This document shows positions 24,823-33,093 of a stretch of 38,707 nt of DNA, in pieces (position 1 is the stretch's first letter; each line of letters begins with the position of its first letter). The stretch is from Alphaproteobacteria bacterium. Its GTDB lineage: Bacteria > Pseudomonadota > Alphaproteobacteria > TMED109. The stretch lies in NCBI GenBank assembly GCA_022819905.1, contig JAJEGJ010000064.1, positions 1-38,707 on the forward strand, in the 5' to 3' direction. The notes under the pieces are model-generated. The model saw nothing but the letters and a program-made list of their open reading frames with translations. It was not told the DNA's origin and made no database searches. A program made the translations under genes and the position numbers.

Positions 24823-26112
24823 ATGGAAGCATCGACCTGGGTCGACAGCCGGTTGATCACGCTCGAGCAAGCAAGTGCCATCTGCCGACTTTACGGCATT
24901 GACTACGACACCATCCGGCACCACTCCGGCGCCTACCGCGTGCTGGTCGTTCTCGGATTCCTCTTCATCTGGTTATCGCTGATTACCCTGATCGGCGCGA
25001 ACTGGGACACGATTCCCCGGGCAGCGCGAATGGTGGGGTTGCTGGTCCTGACAGCAGGCACCCACGGTGTGGCCACGCACCTGCATCTGTCCGGCAAGGC
25101 TCGGCCAGCAGTGGCGCTCTTTTTGCTTGGGAACCTGTTTTACGGCGCATCCATCGTCCTGATCGCCCAGATCTACCACCTCGGCGAGCACATCCCGGAC
25201 GGTGTGTTCGTGTGGGCATTGGGGAGCCTCCCATTTGCGGTAGTCCTGTGCAACGCGTGGCTAGCACTGCTCAGTGGTCTGCTTGCCCTCACCTGGTTCG
25301 TCCTGGAATTCAGGACGGAGTTCCTGTCGGCCACATTCTTCGTCTCGGCGTTTCCGCTGTTTCTCGTGGCCGAATCCTACGTAATGGCAAAGGGCCGGGC
25401 GAGCCCGCTGCTTTTCCTGGTGTTCGTTGCGAGCCTCGTTCTTTGGTTTGAGACGGCGCTGGCCCTGCTGTGGGCGGATGGCGGCGGTGGGCTCGAATAC
25501 ACCTCGGAACATGCCTTTGTCGCTGCTGCGCTGTTCATCCTGGCGTATGCCGTCGGCCGTTGGCTCGACATGCAGGAAAGTGCGAAGGTCCGCGACCACG
25601 GCACGGTGTTGTCGCTGTGGACCCTGCGGGTTGCCCTGCTCTCGCTGATCGTGCTGAGCTTCGATGCGCCCTGGGAATGGGTGCTCTCCGCCGACTGGGA
25701 CCATCAGACTTCGATGTGGATCATCATTGCCGCCGTCGTCGCAGCCGCACTCCGGATCGGCTGGAAGTCCGCGAACCGCTGGCTCCTTTTCGGGATGACC
25801 GTCGGGAGCGGCGCGACCATGATCGCAGTGGTCGCAACCAGTACGGGCGATGCAGCGGTGTACTTTCAGGTGCTCGCAAACGTCATGCTCGTGGTTACCG
25901 GAATCGGGTTGATCTTCCGCGGTACGGTGAGCGGGATTTCGCACCTCTACTTCCTCGGTGTCGCCACCGTCCTGCTGACCGCATTCGTGCGCTACATCGA
26001 CCTGCTGGGCGACTACGTGGACAGCGCGATCCTGTTCATCGCGCTGGCGGGCGTGTTGCTGGGATCGGCGTGGTACTGGAAACGTCGCCGCGGAAACGAG
26101 GCTGGACGATGA
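24823..26112 (+). CDS. DUF2157-domain integral membrane protein
   Basis: About 429 residues from ATG 24823, preceded by AAGGA. The frame stays open upstream with TTG codons at 24763 and 24787 (the latter with GGAG). Those would add a helix (RLIRLLKKDLA) that also fits the family, so the start is uncertain by up to 20 codons. The N-terminal helical piece TWVDSRLITLEQASAICRLYG is typical of DUF2157. About a dozen membrane helices follow, the first being LVVLGFLFIWLSLITLIGANW. Function is unknown. It overlaps the next gene by ATGA, and that partner also belongs to the usual DUF2157 neighbourhood. Confidence 0.85.
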   Translation: MEASTWVDSRLITLEQASAICRLYGIDYDTIRHHSGAYRVLVVLGFLFIWLSLITLIGANWDTIPRAARMVGLLVLTAGTHGVATHLHLSGKARPAVALFLLGNLFYGASIVLIAQIYHLGEHIPDGVFVWALGSLPFAVVLCNAWLALLSGLLALTWFVLEFRTEFLSATFFVSAFPLFLVAESYVMAKGRASPLLFLVFVASLVLWFETALALLWADGGGGLEYTSEHAFVAAALFILAYAVGRWLDMQESAKVRDHGTVLSLWTLRVALLSLIVLSFDAPWEWVLSADWDHQTSMWIIIAAVVAAALRIGWKSANRWLLFGMTVGSGATMIAVVATSTGDAAVYFQVLANVMLVVTGIGLIFRGTVSGISHLYFLGVATVLLTAFVRYIDLLGDYVDSAILFIALAGVLLGSAWYWKRRRGNEAGR

Positions 26113-26639
26113 CCAGGGCGCAAACGTCTGCTCTCCTTTGCGCCGCCATCGTGTTTCAGATTCTCGTGCTGGTGGGCATGGTGGCTAGAGCCGCATTGCC
26201 GCTGTGGACCGGCACCGAGATCCGAGTCGCGACAGTGCCGGTGGACCCCCGTTCGATGTTCCGGGGCGACTACGTGCGGCTTCGCTATGAGGTAGGAACC
26301 CTGCCGAGCGACGCGTTCAGCGAAGCGCAGCCCCCGCGCGTGGGCCAGATCGTGTACGTCAGCCTGGCGAAGGGAGCAGACGGCCATTACGGGTTCGCGG
26401 GAGCGTCGCTGGAGAGACCGGCGGGCGGCAAGTTTCTCCGCGGCCGAATTGCCAGGAACCACGCCCCCATACGGGTCAGGTATGGGATCGAGGCCTTCTT
26501 TGCATCGAAGGAAGAGGCCGCGCGGTTGGAGCGGGGTCTCCTCGAAGGCGGTGTCGCGGTGCTGATGGTATCCCCCGACGGACGGGCCGCACTGAAGGCC
26601 GTTGTGCCCTCGTTGTCACGGCCGGCCGGTGGGGAATAG
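26109..26639 (+). CDS. GDYXXLXY-family protein
   Basis: This 176-residue protein has an N-terminal membrane helix (ALLCAAIVFQILVLVGMVA) and an outside domain. The family signature is plain: PVDPRSMFRGDYVRLRYE at about residues 47-64. A second half carries VRYGIEAFFASKEEA, also typical. Such proteins are encoded next to DUF2157 proteins in many bacteria. Their function is unknown, but the conserved pairing suggests a membrane complex. The start ATG 26109 overlaps the DUF2157 stop. The DUF4401 gene often found in such clusters is missing here. Confidence 0.88.
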   Translation: MTRAQTSALLCAAIVFQILVLVGMVARAALPLWTGTEIRVATVPVDPRSMFRGDYVRLRYEVGTLPSDAFSEAQPPRVGQIVYVSLAKGADGHYGFAGASLERPAGGKFLRGRIARNHAPIRVRYGIEAFFASKEEAARLERGLLEGGVAVLMVSPDGRAALKAVVPSLSRPAGGE

Positions 26640-26851
26640 AGCCGATCGCCAGGGAGGTGGCCGATGCAACGCCAGACCCGACATGTGGGATGCGGTGGGC
26701 GGGCGACCGATCCACCGGCGGGGGCTCGACCGGCAGCTTCGCTTCAGGAACCGATTCGAATTGGCTGAGGCACAATGGCATCGAACGTAAGCAGGCGAAG
26801 GCCCCGCGCCCCTTGCCCGAGCCAACCATGATGTTGAACGGACAACCGGTC

Positions 26852-28390
26852 CTAGCGGAGCGGGAACTCCTGCGCCAGCTCGCGCAACGTCCCGAAGAGC
26901 TCCGAATCGTTGATCACGCGAGGAACCTTGTTTTGCCCGCCGAGCTTCCCGCGACGCTTCATCCACGCGACGAACCCCCCGGGCGGCAGCACCGCGATCC
27001 GCGGCGGGTCGAGGCCCCAGCCGTCGGCGCGATGGGCCGCATAGTCCTCGTTCAGGCGCATCAGCACCGAGTCCACGCCCGCCGCGAACGTTCGAATTCG
27101 GGCAGAATCCACGTTGGGGTCGGAAAACTCGACGACGAAGAGATGTCCTCCGCGTTCGCCGCTCCGTTCCGAGAACAGGCTGCCAACGGCAAAATCGTCG
27201 ACGGTCGCCCCGATCGCCTTCGCGGATTCCGACACGGCGCGCTCGAGTTCTGCTCCGATCACGTGCTCGCCAAACGCCGAGAGCGTGTAGCTGGTCCGAC
27301 CGGTGACCAGAACACGTGGCGGATCGCGACTGACCAATGTGACGGTGTCTCCGACCAAGTACCGCCAGAGGCCGGCGCCGGTCGAGATGACGAGAGCGTA
27401 GTTCACGCCCATCTCCGCGTCGCCGATCCAGCGGCAATGCGGTTCCCGGGCTCCGAGCTCGCTCACCGGAAGGAATTCGTAGAAGATCTCGTTGTCCAGG
27501 AGAAGGCGCAGGCCAGCGCTGTCGGCGCCGTCTGCGACACCGAAGAAGCCCTCACTCGCCGGGTAGACCTCCCGGGTTTCGGCCGCGGTGCCCTCAAGGA
27601 GGGTCTCGAAGCGGTCCCGATAGGGCGTCCAGGCGACTCCGCCATGGATGAGCAGTTCCAGATCGGGATACACGGAGGCGATCCGCCCGTCGCCGGCTCC
27701 GGCGATCTCCAGCAGTCGATCGAAGTAGATAAGGAGCCAGCTCGGCGTGCCGCCGACTGCGCGGATGTCCTCGTGCAAGGACCTCCGGGCGAAACGTTCG
27801 ATCTTTGTCTCCCAGTCGGCGATTCCCTCCAGGTGACGCGGAGGAAAGTAACGCGGTCCTGTCCAGGCCGGCCTGACCGCCGCCGCAATCCCGCTGAGAT
27901 CCCCGCTGTAAACGCCGCGCGCCTGGCGCGTGAGCCCCGTCGACCCACCCAGCATGAAGGAGCGCCCGGCCAGCACCCGACTGTCCGGCCGGTTCTCCAC
28001 GTGGTGGACGAGTAGGTCCCCCACGGCACGGGCGTTGGCGCGGTTGATCTCCCGGCTGATCGGAATGAATTTGGTTGCCCCGCGGGTGGTTCCCGACGAC
28101 AGGGCGAAGTACGGGATGGTTCCGCGCCAGGTGCAATCGACCAGCCGGGGAAACGAATCCCGCCAGTAGTTGTCCCAGAATTCCTCATAGGTCCGGATGG
28201 GGACGCGCTCCCGGTAGTCTCCCAGGGTTCGGATCGCTCCGAATTCGTGCTGCCGCGCGAAGCGCGTGCCGCGCGCGCGATGGACGAGGGATCGCAGGAC
28301 ACCCTGCTGAACCTCTTCCGGCTTCATTCGCTTGAGCCTGCGCAGACGCCGCTTCGCGTAGGCCCGGAGCATCCAGGTCGCGTCGTACAC
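26852..28390 (-). CDS. GH3-family acyl-acid amido synthetase-like protein
   Basis: This 512-residue protein is of the adenylate-forming GH3 family, known from plants for joining amino acids to jasmonate or auxin and also present in bacteria. All three ATP motifs are visible: FALSSGTTRGATKFIP with Ser98-Thr102, YPASEGFFG, and WRYLVGDTV. The C-terminal lid has GEHVIGAELERAVSE and ends with GGQNKVPRV. Bacterial substrates are mostly unknown, and acyl adenylation followed by amide formation is inferred. It stands alone on the minus strand with a 430-base spacer before the acylase gene. Confidence 0.9.
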   Translation of the reverse strand: MYDATWMLRAYAKRRLRRLKRMKPEEVQQGVLRSLVHRARGTRFARQHEFGAIRTLGDYRERVPIRTYEEFWDNYWRDSFPRLVDCTWRGTIPYFALSSGTTRGATKFIPISREINRANARAVGDLLVHHVENRPDSRVLAGRSFMLGGSTGLTRQARGVYSGDLSGIAAAVRPAWTGPRYFPPRHLEGIADWETKIERFARRSLHEDIRAVGGTPSWLLIYFDRLLEIAGAGDGRIASVYPDLELLIHGGVAWTPYRDRFETLLEGTAAETREVYPASEGFFGVADGADSAGLRLLLDNEIFYEFLPVSELGAREPHCRWIGDAEMGVNYALVISTGAGLWRYLVGDTVTLVSRDPPRVLVTGRTSYTLSAFGEHVIGAELERAVSESAKAIGATVDDFAVGSLFSERSGERGGHLFVVEFSDPNVDSARIRTFAAGVDSVLMRLNEDYAAHRADGWGLDPPRIAVLPPGGFVAWMKRRGKLGGQNKVPRVINDSELFGTLRELAQEFPLR

Positions 28391-28819
28391 CGGTTAAGTC
28401 ACCCGGAACGGTCGGTCGTCCCATGGCTTCGAGAGACCGGAAATGGTTGACGTCGCCGGGTTTCCTTGCACCGCGCGAGAAGTTCCTCGCGGGATATCGC
28501 ACCCGTCCTGCCGCGCTCCGGGCCTCCATCGGGACCCTCGGGCACGCGCCTTCCACGCGTCGCAGCAAGCCCCCGGCGTCCTGTCGGCACGCCCCATCAG
28601 GCCGGGGCGTGCGGAGCGTGCTGCCGGCGTGCTTCCCATGTTTACGGGGCTCGCTGGATCCAATTGCCCTGCTTTCACGCAAGCAATCTGAACGTCACGT
28701 CAACACCGTAACCGCAGGCTGAACCCGGTGCCAATCAATGGCCCCGCAAACGAGCGCCTGATCCGCCGACTTGTGCAATCCGCTCGAACTAAGGCCTATC
28801 CGGCCGGGCCAGCGGACTC
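28391..28819. other. Gene-free spacer between acylase and GH3 genes
   Basis: About 430 bases with no believable gene on either strand. It must hold the 3' end of the acylase transcript and the GH3 promoter, both leftward. Two stems are seen: CGCGAG-AAGTTC-CTCGCG (28473-28490) and the stronger one at 28587-28612. Confidence 0.5.
28587..28612 (-). terminator. Strong GC hairpin after the acylase gene
   Basis: GCACGCCCC (28587-28595) and GGGGCGTGC (28604-28612) are a perfect 9-bp stem with an 8-base loop. It lies 208 bases beyond the acylase stop on the minus strand and before the GH3 gene. No T-run follows, so it may slow or end transcription only with Rho, or protect RNA ends. Confidence 0.4.
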
Positions 28820-31114
28820 TCAGTTGTGGAGCACCAGCTTGTGCGGAAAGCGTTCGCGAACCGCGTCGAGCGACAACGGCACCTGGACATAGCCGCCGTC
28901 TCTCCAAAGGGGCCACTGGTCCAGCATGGTCGAGCTGTTCAACCATCCGTCCTGGCCCCCGAGCAGCACAAAGTAGTTAGCGTCGGGATCGGTCAGGTCG
29001 GAAACATGGCGGGCGTTGGCGCCATAGCGCACCCTGTGGCGCTCGGACGTGGCGTCGTGGGCGGTCTTCATGAGCGTGTCTGAACTTCCGCCGACCCCGT
29101 GCTCGGCGAACCGGTAGCGCTCGCCGATTACCGGGGCGAAGGCCAGCGGATGCGCCAGCTCCAAGCGGTGCATGTCGGCCCAGCGGTCATAAGTCGGAAG
29201 ACCCGAAGCAGCATTCGCCAGCGCCGACGCAAGCGCGGCATGCACGACCTCCGGGCTGGCGGCCGCCATATCGGCGGGGAGCAACGTGGCCATCCTGCCG
29301 ACGGCGGCGAGGGCCTGACCCTCTTCTTCGCCGAACGCCAACGGATAGAACGCCTTGACGAAGCCGTCCCGGAACTGCTCGAAGCTGACGGCGCCAACCG
29401 AGTCCGGCCGGTAATGACCGTCCCAGTCACGTAACCGCCCGACCACCTGGGCCGCCTCCCCGGTCGCTGCCTGCGACAGGCCGGCAGCGTCGAGCTGGGC
29501 CACGAACAGGTCCCGGAGCGCAACCGCGGACGCCATCTGCACATCCCGTTGCAACGCCATCACGGTATCCAGATCGACCGGCGTCTCGGATTTGATCACC
29601 TGGGCCATGCGTTGCACGCGATCATCCGAAGAAAAGAAGAAACCGACCGGCATGCCGGCCGTCGACGGGCGATTGTTGGCGGACGCCAGATACCCGGAGT
29701 CCGGATTGAAGCTGAACGGCAGGTCGCCGACGGACTGCATGGCATCCCAGTCGGCGCCGGCCCGTCCCTGGTCAAGGATGACGTCGTCGGGAGCAGCCGT
29801 GCGAAGCGGCAGCTGCACCGCCATGACCTGGCCGATGTTGCCAGCGTTATCCGCGTACAGCATGTTCTGGCCAGGGACCGCGAAGCCCTCGAACGCTGCC
29901 CGGAACTCGGTGAACCCGCGGGCTCGGCTCACCGCGAGCATCGAGCCGATTTCGTCACTCACGCGATGACCCGTCCACCGGAGCGCAACGGGTGGAAGTT
30001 CGTACTCCGACAGGAAGGGAACGTCCGACAGGATCGGCCCGAAGGATGTTTCCCGGACGGTCACCTCCTCGTCCAGCCACCAGCGCACGGCGATCCGCTC
30101 GCGACGCTCGGTGATCTCCGATGGCGGCAAGCTGCTGACGTCGTAGAGGTCGCTCGAGGCGGCGCGCATGTTGGTGCCGCCCCAGGCGATCTTCGGATTG
30201 CGTCCAATGGCGAAGATCGGGAGCCCGGGGCCCATCAGCCCGACCGCGTGATACGTCGGCGACTTCACGCCAGCAATCAGCCACACGTTGGGGACGAAGA
30301 TGCCGAGGTGCGGATCGTTCGCGATGATGCTTCCGCCTGTGGCTGTCCGACCTGGCGCCAGCGCGAGGCTGTTGCTGCCTGACCGTCCCAGGCCGCCCAG
30401 CACTTCGTGCAGACCGGCGGTCTTCGGGTCCCCGTCGAAGCTGGGGAGCGATGCACTGCCATGGCTTACCAGACGTGCCCACAGCTCCGGCCAGTCCGGA
30501 CGCGTGCGCAGCGGCAGTAGGCTCGCCCACACCAGCCAGTTGACGTCCGTTCCGGCCAGCCGACCGATCGTCAGCACATCGGTGATGGTCCAGGGCTCCC
30601 TCGAAAGCCCCAGCACCCGGAACTCGTGCGGCAGTTCCTCGGTGGTAGCGAGGTAATGATTGATTCCGTCGACGAACCGCTGGGCCCAGCGCCGGGACCG
30701 ATCGTCCATGTTGCGTTCGATCTCTGCCGCGGCCCGCGCGAAGGAGAGCGTCCTGAGCCCGCGGTCGACATCGACCGCGATGGGGCCGACCATTTCGGAC
30801 AGGCGGCCGTGGGCCAGCATCCGAACCAACCCCATCTGACCAAGTCGAAGATGCGCGTGAACGAGACCGAGGGCGAAAGCGGCGTCATCGTCGCTGCTCG
30901 CTTCGACAAACGGAATTTGATGTTCATCCCAATAGATGTTGACCTGGTGCTCCAGGGGGAGGGAGCGCGTCGGGAACACCGCCAGGCGATCCGCCAGGCT
31001 GGTCGACTTCGGCATGGGCGCCAGCACCGTGCAGCCCGCCATGAAGCTTCCGGCCACGGCGAGACCGACCCAACGGGCAGCGCGGTCGACAGATCCGGCG
31101 GATTGAGCCTTCAA
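28820..31114 (-). CDS. Penicillin acylase-family (Ntn hydrolase) lipoprotein
   Basis: This 764-residue protein is of the family cleaving amide bonds in penicillins, N-acyl homoserine lactones and similar amides. A hydrophobic signal ends in a lipobox FMAGC with Cys28, so it is probably exported and lipid-anchored. The autocatalytic Ntn site is at GRSGSNSLAL, with the likely nucleophile Ser247 becoming the first residue of the beta chain. It is followed by IIANDPHLGI, strongly conserved in the family. The alpha-chain part (GLVHAHLRLGQMGLVRMLAHGRLSE) is also typical. The true substrate is unknown; acyl-amino-acid or lactone cleavage is possible. Confidence 0.92.
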   Translation of the reverse strand: MKAQSAGSVDRAARWVGLAVAGSFMAGCTVLAPMPKSTSLADRLAVFPTRSLPLEHQVNIYWDEHQIPFVEASSDDDAAFALGLVHAHLRLGQMGLVRMLAHGRLSEMVGPIAVDVDRGLRTLSFARAAAEIERNMDDRSRRWAQRFVDGINHYLATTEELPHEFRVLGLSREPWTITDVLTIGRLAGTDVNWLVWASLLPLRTRPDWPELWARLVSHGSASLPSFDGDPKTAGLHEVLGGLGRSGSNSLALAPGRTATGGSIIANDPHLGIFVPNVWLIAGVKSPTYHAVGLMGPGLPIFAIGRNPKIAWGGTNMRAASSDLYDVSSLPPSEITERRERIAVRWWLDEEVTVRETSFGPILSDVPFLSEYELPPVALRWTGHRVSDEIGSMLAVSRARGFTEFRAAFEGFAVPGQNMLYADNAGNIGQVMAVQLPLRTAAPDDVILDQGRAGADWDAMQSVGDLPFSFNPDSGYLASANNRPSTAGMPVGFFFSSDDRVQRMAQVIKSETPVDLDTVMALQRDVQMASAVALRDLFVAQLDAAGLSQAATGEAAQVVGRLRDWDGHYRPDSVGAVSFEQFRDGFVKAFYPLAFGEEEGQALAAVGRMATLLPADMAAASPEVVHAALASALANAASGLPTYDRWADMHRLELAHPLAFAPVIGERYRFAEHGVGGSSDTLMKTAHDATSERHRVRYGANARHVSDLTDPDANYFVLLGGQDGWLNSSTMLDQWPLWRDGGYVQVPLSLDAVRERFPHKLVLHN

Positions 31115-31255
31115 AGACCTAATTCCATTTCGGTTTGTCCTTCGCGGTCAGCAGAAGCGCGAGGCACGACTTGGCCTCGGGAAGGCACCTGTGTACATCA
31201 TGGTCGGTGGCGGGGAACCCGTACGCCAGCGTTGAAGTGCTTCTAGCCAGGACCC

Positions 31256-32161
31256 ATGCACGATTGTATCGCACAGGGAGAGATAGTTCCCTCATCGATG
31301 ATGGGCAAACTCGTTGATTCGAGTGCGTTGTTTCCCAATTCCCGCGCCCTGCGCCAGCGGCTGGACGATGACGGCTACCTGTTTCTTCGTGGTCTGCATG
31401 ACGTCGAGGCCGTGCTGGCGGCGCGGCAGGAGGTGTTCGCGCGTCTGGAAGCTGTCGGTGAGGTCGAGAGTCCAGCGAGAGAAGGCATTTTCACGGGCAT
31501 CAGCCATCGTCGCGAGCGCGAACCTGATCTGGGTGCGTTCTGGAAGTCCGTGTCCGAGGGGCCGTGCCTCCGCGCTGTCACCCACGGCCCCAGGATCCGC
31601 GAGATCATCCGTGCGGTATTCGGCGAACCGGCCGTGCCGCATGACTACGCGTACATTCGGCCGGCTCCCGTGGGGCGCTCGACCGGACCGCACTGCGACT
31701 ATCCGTTCTTCGCCCAGACCACCGAACGCGTTGTCACGGTGTGGACCGCGCTGGGGCCGGTGCCGCTTCGCGAAGGCCCCGTCACGGTCATCGAGGGGTC
31801 CCACCGGTTCGACGATCTGGCCGACGCTACGCGGGGGTTCGACGTCGCATCCGATACCGATCGCCAGGCCACGCGGCCGGAAAACCACGTGGCCTTTGCC
31901 CGGTCGCGGAACACGCGCCTCCTGAGCGCCGATTTTGGCCCGGGTGACATGCTCATCTTCGGCATGTTCACGTGGCACGGCTCGCTCGACAACCATTCGC
32001 CGATCGGGCGCATGCGGCTCTCGAGCGATATCCGGTTTCAGCCTGCTGGTGAGCCCAAGGATCCACGCTACTTCGGCCCCAACCCCGGCGGGACCACCGG
32101 TGCGGGCTACGGAGAACTCAACGGAGCAAAGCCGCTGACGGAATCGTGGCACATCCGCTGA
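31256..32161 (+). CDS. Phytanoyl-CoA dioxygenase-family protein
   Basis: This Fe(II)/2-oxoglutarate oxygenase has about 301 residues from ATG 31256; ATG 31298 is an alternative start. The double-stranded beta-helix ligands are visible: His146 and Asp148 in GPHCDYPF, distal His241 in FTWHGSLDNH, and Arg254 in RMRLSSDIRF for 2-oxoglutarate. Between them lies LREGPVTVIEGSH, a standard family stretch. PhyH-like bacterial proteins hydroxylate varied small molecules. Nothing here names the substrate. It is divergent from the acylase gene with about 140 bases between, and convergent with the rhomboid gene. Confidence 0.9.
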   Translation: MHDCIAQGEIVPSSMMGKLVDSSALFPNSRALRQRLDDDGYLFLRGLHDVEAVLAARQEVFARLEAVGEVESPAREGIFTGISHRREREPDLGAFWKSVSEGPCLRAVTHGPRIREIIRAVFGEPAVPHDYAYIRPAPVGRSTGPHCDYPFFAQTTERVVTVWTALGPVPLREGPVTVIEGSHRFDDLADATRGFDVASDTDRQATRPENHVAFARSRNTRLLSADFGPGDMLIFGMFTWHGSLDNHSPIGRMRLSSDIRFQPAGEPKDPRYFGPNPGGTTGAGYGELNGAKPLTESWHIR

Positions 32162-32316
32162 CCCGCCCGCCACGGAACCAACGCCCCAGGTGACCGCGCC
32201 CGACCGGTTCGTCGCGCCGGCGATGTCCAGGACGACCCAATACTTATCACCGGGAAATGCCGAGCCGCAGTGGGCTGTCCGCGGATTGAGAAAGCGACCG
32301 GTCCGCCCGGGTGGCG

Positions 32317-33093
32317 TCAGCCCCAAGGACCGGGCCGCCACGGAGAATCGGAGCCTTTCCGGGAACGACGAAACCGGATATCGATGGGGCGCTTCCGCGC
32401 CTCCTCGCTCCTCGGGCCCCCGTCGGCGAACCACGGGACGCCGCGGCGCTTGAAGGCGCCGATCAGCACCATGCCGGCGACGAATCCGCCGACGTGGGCG
32501 ACGAACGCGACGCCCGGGGAGCCGGGAGGTGTCAGCGCGGCCTGCAGGGCCTGCCCGCCGAACCAGACACCGAGCAGCACCCAGGCGCGCAGGCGGATGA
32601 TCGTGACGAAGATGCCCAGGAACACCAGGGTGGACACGCGCGCGCGCGGGAACAGCAGGAGGTACGCGCCCAGCACCCCCGACACTGCGCCGCTCGCCCC
32701 GATCATGGGAATTTCCGACATCGGCGCACTCGCGACCTGGGCGAGCGCCGCCCCGACACCGCACAGGAGGTAGAACACGAGGAACTTCAGGTGGCCGGAA
32801 GAATCCTCGATGTTGTTCCCGAAGATCCAGAGAAACAGCATGTTGCCGCCAAGATGCATCCAGCCGCCGTGCAGGAACATAGAGGTGAACACGGTAACCA
32901 GCGGATTGGCGGCCCCGGGGATGAACGGACCGGTTCCCAGGAGCTGTGCCGGGATCAGGCCGAAATACCAGACGATTTCCTCGTAATGGGGCTGGGCGTT
33001 CTGCCAGAGAAAAGCAAGGACGCAGACGCCGATGAGCCCAACCGTGACGTAGGGCCGGTGGCGGGTGGGGTTGTCATCCCGAAGTGGGAACAT
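32317..33093 (-). CDS. Rhomboid-family intramembrane serine protease
   Basis: This 258-residue six-helix protease cuts helices within the membrane. The catalytic dyad is visible as Ser134 in IGASGAVSGVLGAY and His200 in AHVGGFVAG. The loop-1 and helix-2 region FLHGGWMHLGGNMLFLWIFGNNIED is standard. A basic, disordered tail of about 40 residues follows the last helix. The first 20 bases overlap the end of the acyl-CoA ligase gene, so they are probably cotranscribed, though a functional link is not evident. Confidence 0.94.
   Translation of the reverse strand: MFPLRDDNPTRHRPYVTVGLIGVCVLAFLWQNAQPHYEEIVWYFGLIPAQLLGTGPFIPGAANPLVTVFTSMFLHGGWMHLGGNMLFLWIFGNNIEDSSGHLKFLVFYLLCGVGAALAQVASAPMSEIPMIGASGAVSGVLGAYLLLFPRARVSTLVFLGIFVTIIRLRAWVLLGVWFGGQALQAALTPPGSPGVAFVAHVGGFVAGMVLIGAFKRRGVPWFADGGPRSEEARKRPIDIRFRRSRKGSDSPWRPGPWG

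Noticed and set aside
26657-28015. Plus-strand open frame of 452 codons opposite the GH3 gene
   Set aside because: Low-complexity His/Arg/Pro composition and full overlap with a protein whose three ATP motifs are intact on the other strand.
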